A stretch of DNA of 64,000 nt from Sulfurimonas sp. (lineage in GTDB: Bacteria; Campylobacterota; Campylobacteria; Campylobacterales; Sulfurimonadaceae), in assembly GCF_026196735.1 (NCBI RefSeq), contig NZ_JAPHUF010000012.1, positions 124,001-188,000 on the forward strand, in the 5' to 3' direction. The notes under the pieces were generated by a model. The model worked only from the letters and a program-made list of their open reading frames with translations, was not told where the DNA came from and searched no databases. This document shows positions 60,572 through 64,000 of this stretch, piece by piece (position 1 is the stretch's first letter; each line of letters starts with the position of its first letter). The position numbers were made by a program, and so were the translations under genes.

Positions 60572-61324
60572 ATGTTTAGTAATAAAATCAAGGTAATGGC
60601 ACTTGCATCAATGTTAGGCGCATCGTCTGCATTTGCCGGTCCAATTAGTGGTAGTCCACATGATTTGTCTGCAATGAATGGTACTAATGACAATGGGGAG
60701 ATATGTGTATATTGTCACACGCCACACGCGGCTAACACTGCTTTTTCTGGTGCTCCGCTTTGGAATAAAGCTACCCCATCAGGCACATTTGTTATGTATG
60801 GTGCAACAGTTGCAGGTCAAGCCGGTTCTACAATTGCAGGAACAGCGACAGAAGCAGCTCCTGCGAGTCCGTCTTTAGCATGTCTTAGTTGTCATGACGG
60901 TGTTAGTGCGATTGACTCTATAGTTAATGCACCGGGTTCTGGTATGAATGCGATAGCCGGAGCAAACGATATTAATAGTTTAGCAATTGATTACGGTGGG
61001 AATATAGGTGGTACACCAGGTACTACAACTGCCGGTGATCCTGATTTATCAAATGATCACCCAGTATCGATTGTATATACTCCTGGTACAGCTGGACTTA
61101 GACCGGTTGCTACGGTACTTACAACACTAGGTGACAATGCAGCTTGGTTAGGTGCTACAACTGTTGAAGATCTGCTTCGTGGGGCAGGTAATGATCAAGT
61201 AGAGTGTGGTTCTTGTCATGATCCGCATAACGGTGGAAAAACGCAAGGAACAGATACTGAGGTTAACTTCCTTCGTCACACAAATGCAAACAGCTACTTA
61301 TGTTTAGGTTGCCACGATAAATAA
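60572..61324 (+). CDS. Tetrahaem c-type cytochrome resembling OmcE-type nanowire subunits
   Basis: This is a secreted cytochrome of 250 residues with four CXXCH motifs: CVYCH, CLSCH, CGSCH and CLGCH. A signal peptide (MFSNKIKVMALASMLGASSAFA) is followed by GPISGSPHDLSAMNGTNDNGEICVYCHTPHAANTAFSGAPLWNK. The GEICV(Y/F)CHTPH...PLWN pattern and the four-haem size recall OmcE of Geobacter, which forms extracellular cytochrome filaments. A long Gly/Ala/Thr-rich stretch between haems 2 and 3 is low-complexity. It has its own promoter and a strong ribosome binding site (AAGGAG), so it may be made in excess over its neighbours. The filament role is inferred by resemblance. Confidence 0.85.
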   Translation: MFSNKIKVMALASMLGASSAFAGPISGSPHDLSAMNGTNDNGEICVYCHTPHAANTAFSGAPLWNKATPSGTFVMYGATVAGQAGSTIAGTATEAAPASPSLACLSCHDGVSAIDSIVNAPGSGMNAIAGANDINSLAIDYGGNIGGTPGTTTAGDPDLSNDHPVSIVYTPGTAGLRPVATVLTTLGDNAAWLGATTVEDLLRGAGNDQVECGSCHDPHNGGKTQGTDTEVNFLRHTNANSYLCLGCHDK

Positions 61325-61328
61325 TATT

Positions 61329-61357
61329 CAGTAGAGAGAGGTTCTTCCTCCCTACTG
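61329..61357 (+). terminator. Terminator after the tetrahaem cytochrome gene
   Basis: CAGTAG...GAGG, loop TTCTT, CCTC, one bulged C and CTACTG form a strong stem-loop about 5 bp after the stop. It is followed by TCCTCATTTT. It would separate the abundant cytochrome transcript from the next unit. Confidence 0.65.
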
Positions 61358-61383
61358 TCCTCATTTTCCCATTATACTTTCTT

Positions 61384-61392
61384 TGTTATAAT
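61384..61392 (+). promoter_or_regulatory. Extended -10 promoter of the NHL lipoprotein/PPIase unit
   Basis: TG-T-TATAAT lies 36 bp before the ATG at 61428 and duplicates the TTTGTTATAAT box of the tetrahaem gene. It would start the unit 61428 to beyond the window end. Confidence 0.6.
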
Positions 61393-61427
61393 GTAGTATT
61401 ATTATATCAAAGTCGGAGTCTTACATC

Positions 61428-62531
61428 ATGAAAATCATTTTCCTTTCAATTCAAGTCGTTATAGTATTCTTTTTTCAAGCTTGTGCTACTAAAGAAGTTG
61501 TAGAAGAGAGAACCATAATGTTTCCTCAATACCCAGAAAAACCAAAGATACTTTATTTGACCACATATAGAGGTGGTGCTAAAGATAGTGAAGTAAGTGC
61601 ACTAGATACTTTTTTGGGTGAAGCAAAGAGTGAAAAAAAAGTCTCAAATATTATAAAACCGTATGGTGTCGGGCTACAAGATGGTAAAGTCTTCGTTGCA
61701 GATACAGGTTCGGATGCAGTATTTGTTATAGATGAAAAAAGCAGAGAACTCAAATTTATTGGTAATGGAGCAGTAGGCAGACTCGCTTCACCTGTTGGAA
61801 TTGCATTTGACAAAGATAAAAACATATATGTCAGTGATTCTCGTGAGAGAAGAATCAATCGTTATAATATAAACGGGCAGTTGAATTTTACTCTTGGAGA
61901 TAGAATGGAGTTTACTAGTCCTACAGGAATTGCAATAGACAAAAAACAGCACAGACTATATGTAGTCGATACAAAAGCACATAAGTTTAAAGCTTATGAT
62001 ATTGCTTCAAAAAAGCTTCTGTATAGTGTAGGTAAAAGAGGTGTAGAAGATGCGGAGTTTAACTACCCTACAAATGTTGCAGTAGATCAAAGAAACGGAA
62101 ATATTGTAATTGTTGATACGCAAAACTTTCGAGTGCAGATTTTTGATAAAGATGGAAAATTTATAAGAAAGTTTGGAAATGTAGGTAACAAACCCGGAAC
62201 CTTTGCTAGACCAAAAGGTGTCGGTATCGACAGTGATGGTAATATTTATGTAGCTGACAGTGCATTTAATAATGTTCAGATATTTAATGAAAATGGAACT
62301 GCACTACTTATGTTTTTTGGCGGTGGAGGTTATGGTCCAACTCAGTTTCGCTTAATTACGGGAATATATATAGATGAGAATGACAAGATGATAATTGCTG
62401 ATGGCTTTAGCGGAAGAGTACAAACCTTTCAATACATTAGTGATAAATGGATAAAAAACAACCCTCAAAAGTATAATGAAATAACCGCTCCACCAGAGAC
62501 AAAAGCGGATAATAAAATAGAAAAAAAATAA
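61428..62531 (+). CDS. NHL-repeat (beta-propeller) lipoprotein
   Basis: This is a 367-residue outer or inner membrane lipoprotein. The signal peptide ends in the lipobox FFFQAC, giving a mature N-terminal lipid-modified Cys. The rest holds about six NHL repeats of 40-45 residues with the pattern PxGVAxDxxGNIYVxDxxNxRVQxF, for example ASPVGIAFDKDKNIYVSDSRERRINRY, YPTNVAVDQRNGNIVIVDTQNFRVQIF and ARPKGVGIDSDGNIYVADSAFNNVQIF. Beta-propellers of this kind serve as binding platforms. NHL proteins are recurrent neighbours of extracellular multihaem cytochrome genes, so it may assist secretion or filament assembly. The Lys-rich C-terminus is a short tail. Confidence 0.9.
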   Translation: MKIIFLSIQVVIVFFFQACATKEVVEERTIMFPQYPEKPKILYLTTYRGGAKDSEVSALDTFLGEAKSEKKVSNIIKPYGVGLQDGKVFVADTGSDAVFVIDEKSRELKFIGNGAVGRLASPVGIAFDKDKNIYVSDSRERRINRYNINGQLNFTLGDRMEFTSPTGIAIDKKQHRLYVVDTKAHKFKAYDIASKKLLYSVGKRGVEDAEFNYPTNVAVDQRNGNIVIVDTQNFRVQIFDKDGKFIRKFGNVGNKPGTFARPKGVGIDSDGNIYVADSAFNNVQIFNENGTALLMFFGGGGYGPTQFRLITGIYIDENDKMIIADGFSGRVQTFQYISDKWIKNNPQKYNEITAPPETKADNKIEKK

Positions 62532-62541
62532 GGTGTAAGTT

Positions 62542-63474
62542 TTGAATAAAATATTTTTAATAGCTGTTTTGGGTATATTTTTATACGCAGATAAGGTACT
62601 TTTACCCGAGTCAACGGTCGCAGTTGTCAACGGCACTGCTATTTCAATAGATGAGAGAGACAAAGAGGTTGGAAAGCTGCTTCCAAAAGCATATTTTCAC
62701 TCAACCGTAAATGATAAAAAACTTAAAGATTTACAAGAAAAAGCACTGGAATCACTGATTGAAAAAACACTGTTTTATTCATATGCAATTTCAAAAAACA
62801 TAACAACAAGCGAGAGTGAAATAGATGATGTTATGACGAAACTAGCAGTAACCTACGGCTCTAAGAAAAACTTAGAAAATGCAATAAAGAAACTTGGATT
62901 TACAAAAGAGACTTTTAGAGAGGTTGTTAAAAAAGATGAGACTCTAAAGAAACTTTACAAAAAAGAGATAAAGTATGATATTAGTGAAGATGAGTTAAAA
63001 GATTATTATGAAAAAAATATGTACAAGTTTAAAGAGCCTGAAAAAATAAGAGTTAGACTGATACATGTTAGAAATAATCCTGAGGATCCAGAAGGTAAAA
63101 GTAAAGCCAAAAAAAGAATTGATGAAGCGATGGCTGAGATAAAAAAAGGAACTCCCTTTGGAGATGTAGCGGCAAAATACTCTACCGCTATGAGCCGAAT
63201 TAAAGGCGGAGATATGGGATTTCTTCACAGAGGAAGATTAGATATGGCGGTTGAAGAGGTTGCTTTTGCTATGGAAATTGGGCAAGTAAGTGAGATAATT
63301 GAACAAGACATAGGCTATTTTATAGTAAAAGTAGAAAATAAAAAGAAGCAAAATCAGTTATCTTTTGAAAAGGTCAAAAAAGGGCTAAAAAGAGATTTGA
63401 AAAATAAAGAAGAAGATAAACGAAAAGCTGCACTGCTTGAAAAGTTAATGGCAACTGCGGTGATTATAAAGTAA
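62542..63474 (+). CDS. Periplasmic parvulin-type peptidyl-prolyl isomerase (SurA/PrsA-like)
   Basis: This is a secreted folding helper of 310 residues that starts at TTG after a weak ribosome binding site. The signal peptide is MNKIFLIAVLGIFLYA. A SurA-like helical chaperone domain (about 25-160, VAVVNGTAISIDERDKEVGKLLPKAYF, LIEKTLFYSYAI) precedes one parvulin domain (about 163-275: EKIRVRLIHVRNN, FGDVAAKYSTAMSRIKGGDMGFLHRGRLDMAVEEVAFAMEIGQVSEIIEQDIGYFIVKVE). It probably isomerises prolines or holds the neighbouring cytochromes unfolded for haem attachment or export. Its stop is 4 bp before the next start, so it is operonic. Confidence 0.92.
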   Translation: MNKIFLIAVLGIFLYADKVLLPESTVAVVNGTAISIDERDKEVGKLLPKAYFHSTVNDKKLKDLQEKALESLIEKTLFYSYAISKNITTSESEIDDVMTKLAVTYGSKKNLENAIKKLGFTKETFREVVKKDETLKKLYKKEIKYDISEDELKDYYEKNMYKFKEPEKIRVRLIHVRNNPEDPEGKSKAKKRIDEAMAEIKKGTPFGDVAAKYSTAMSRIKGGDMGFLHRGRLDMAVEEVAFAMEIGQVSEIIEQDIGYFIVKVENKKKQNQLSFEKVKKGLKRDLKNKEEDKRKAALLEKLMATAVIIK

Positions 63475-63478
63475 AAAA

Positions 63479-64000
63479 TTGAAAATAAAAATTGTAACAA
63501 TTGCTATACTTAGCAGTATCCTTTCATGGAGTGCTATAAAATTTGTTACTACTTCTGATGAGCCCGGTATAAGCAGGACTAAAGTTTTAAGCAATATAGA
63601 TACACTAAAAAGCAGTGTATCAACAAAAGAAAATGTAGAATATATCTTTAAAGATGAAAATTTGTCAAACGAAATAGATATTGGCAAAATTGAGACAAGT
63701 TTTGGTGCAGAGAGTGTTGATAGTGTTGAGTCGAACAACAATATAAAAAAACTTGATGTAGCTATAAACAATACTGAAGCTTCACCGATACTCAAGGCTT
63801 TAGCAAGCCTGCCCAATGATGCACCGCCCAATACAAGCAATGCTGTTATTTTGGCTTCAAGCCAAACTCCTTTGTATGCAGACTCTCCTCCTGTAGGTAG
63901 AGATATACTTCCTGCGACTTATTCTGCTGGTGATAATAATCAAGAAAATTCTAAAGATAGTGTCTTGGACTCAATTGTTCAGGGAGTCTCATCGGTGGCT
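63479..64000 (+). CDS. Secreted low-complexity protein, 3'-truncated by window edge
   Basis: An open reading frame starts at TTG 4 bp after the isomerase stop and runs past the window end (174 codons seen). It reads KIKIVTIAILSSILSWSAIKF, a signal peptide or membrane anchor, then a long Ser/Asp/Asn/Pro-rich region (TSDEPGISRTKVLSNID, SLPNDAPPNTSNAVILASSQTPLYADSPP) without cysteines in the seen part. No family is recognised. Its place at the end of the NHL/isomerase unit suggests a role at the cell surface with the cytochromes, for example as an anchor or secretion partner. This is inferred only. Confidence 0.6.
   Translation, partial: MKIKIVTIAILSSILSWSAIKFVTTSDEPGISRTKVLSNIDTLKSSVSTKENVEYIFKDENLSNEIDIGKIETSFGAESVDSVESNNNIKKLDVAINNTEASPILKALASLPNDAPPNTSNAVILASSQTPLYADSPPVGRDILPATYSAGDNNQENSKDSVLDSIVQGVSSVA

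Overview
This 64 kb window is a low-GC (roughly one third G+C by eye), densely packed bacterial chromosome segment. It most resembles a sulfur-oxidising, respiratory member of the Campylobacterota (Sulfurimonas or a close relative). The evidence is a four-subunit pyruvate:ferredoxin oxidoreductase (reductive TCA type), a bc1 complex with a dihaem c1, stand-alone CheB, an epsilon-type porin, many PAS/HQWRQP histidine-kinase signatures and frequent TTG starts. The genus is an inference; no rRNA or tRNA gene is present.

Layout. 1-2 kb: tail of a peptide ABC transporter binding protein and a HAD phosphatase. 2.1-5.3 kb: porCDAB. 5.5-8.8 kb (minus): cheR, cheB and a NIT-domain chemoreceptor. 8.9-10.2 kb: luxS and two uncharacterised genes. 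10.2-19.3 kb: an integrated mobilizable element inserted in the 3' end of the second of these genes, with matching core and arm sites at both ends. It carries a tyrosine integrase, a kinase/phosphatase cargo, an HUH Rep-like protein, a MobV relaxase and an excisionase-like protein. 19.4-25.1 kb: gdhA, mnmD, a rhodanese-chemoreceptor fusion, ribE and a Sel1-repeat protein. 25.5-30.9 kb: mnmG, a MurG-like protein and petABC. 31-37 kb: RDD membrane protein, porin, moaA-queE-queD and moeA. 37-42.4 kb: a multi-PAS kinase and an HD-GYP response regulator. 42.5-52.3 kb: housekeeping genes (rsmE, rpmE, rsmI, rlmB, an aminotransferase, hom, proB, a Usp protein and an SDR). 52.4-57.7 kb: a lone formate-dehydrogenase-like subunit, YraN, a thioredoxin-like protein, an aldehyde dehydrogenase and DUF523. 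57.7-64 kb: a multihaem cytochrome cluster.

The two most system-like regions are these. (1) The element cargo at 11.6-15.9 kb: a protein with PD and ExK motifs plus a winged helix, a Ser/Thr kinase and an unrecognised 393-residue protein, converging on a PP2C phosphatase and a zinc-ribbon DUF4145 protein. It looks like an undescribed phospho-signalling, possibly defence, island. (2) The terminal cluster: mono-, 12-, 8- and 4-haem c-type cytochromes, an NHL-repeat lipoprotein and a parvulin isomerase. It resembles gene sets for extracellular electron transfer, with the tetrahaem protein resembling OmcE-type cytochrome nanowire subunits.

Two genes, ribE and a DUF523 gene, appear to start at AUU codons. 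Two copies of a roughly 110-120 nt branched structured element lie upstream of mnmG and of the DUF523 gene. A shorter hairpin-plus-motif leader recurs upstream of mnmG and of the aldehyde dehydrogenase gene.
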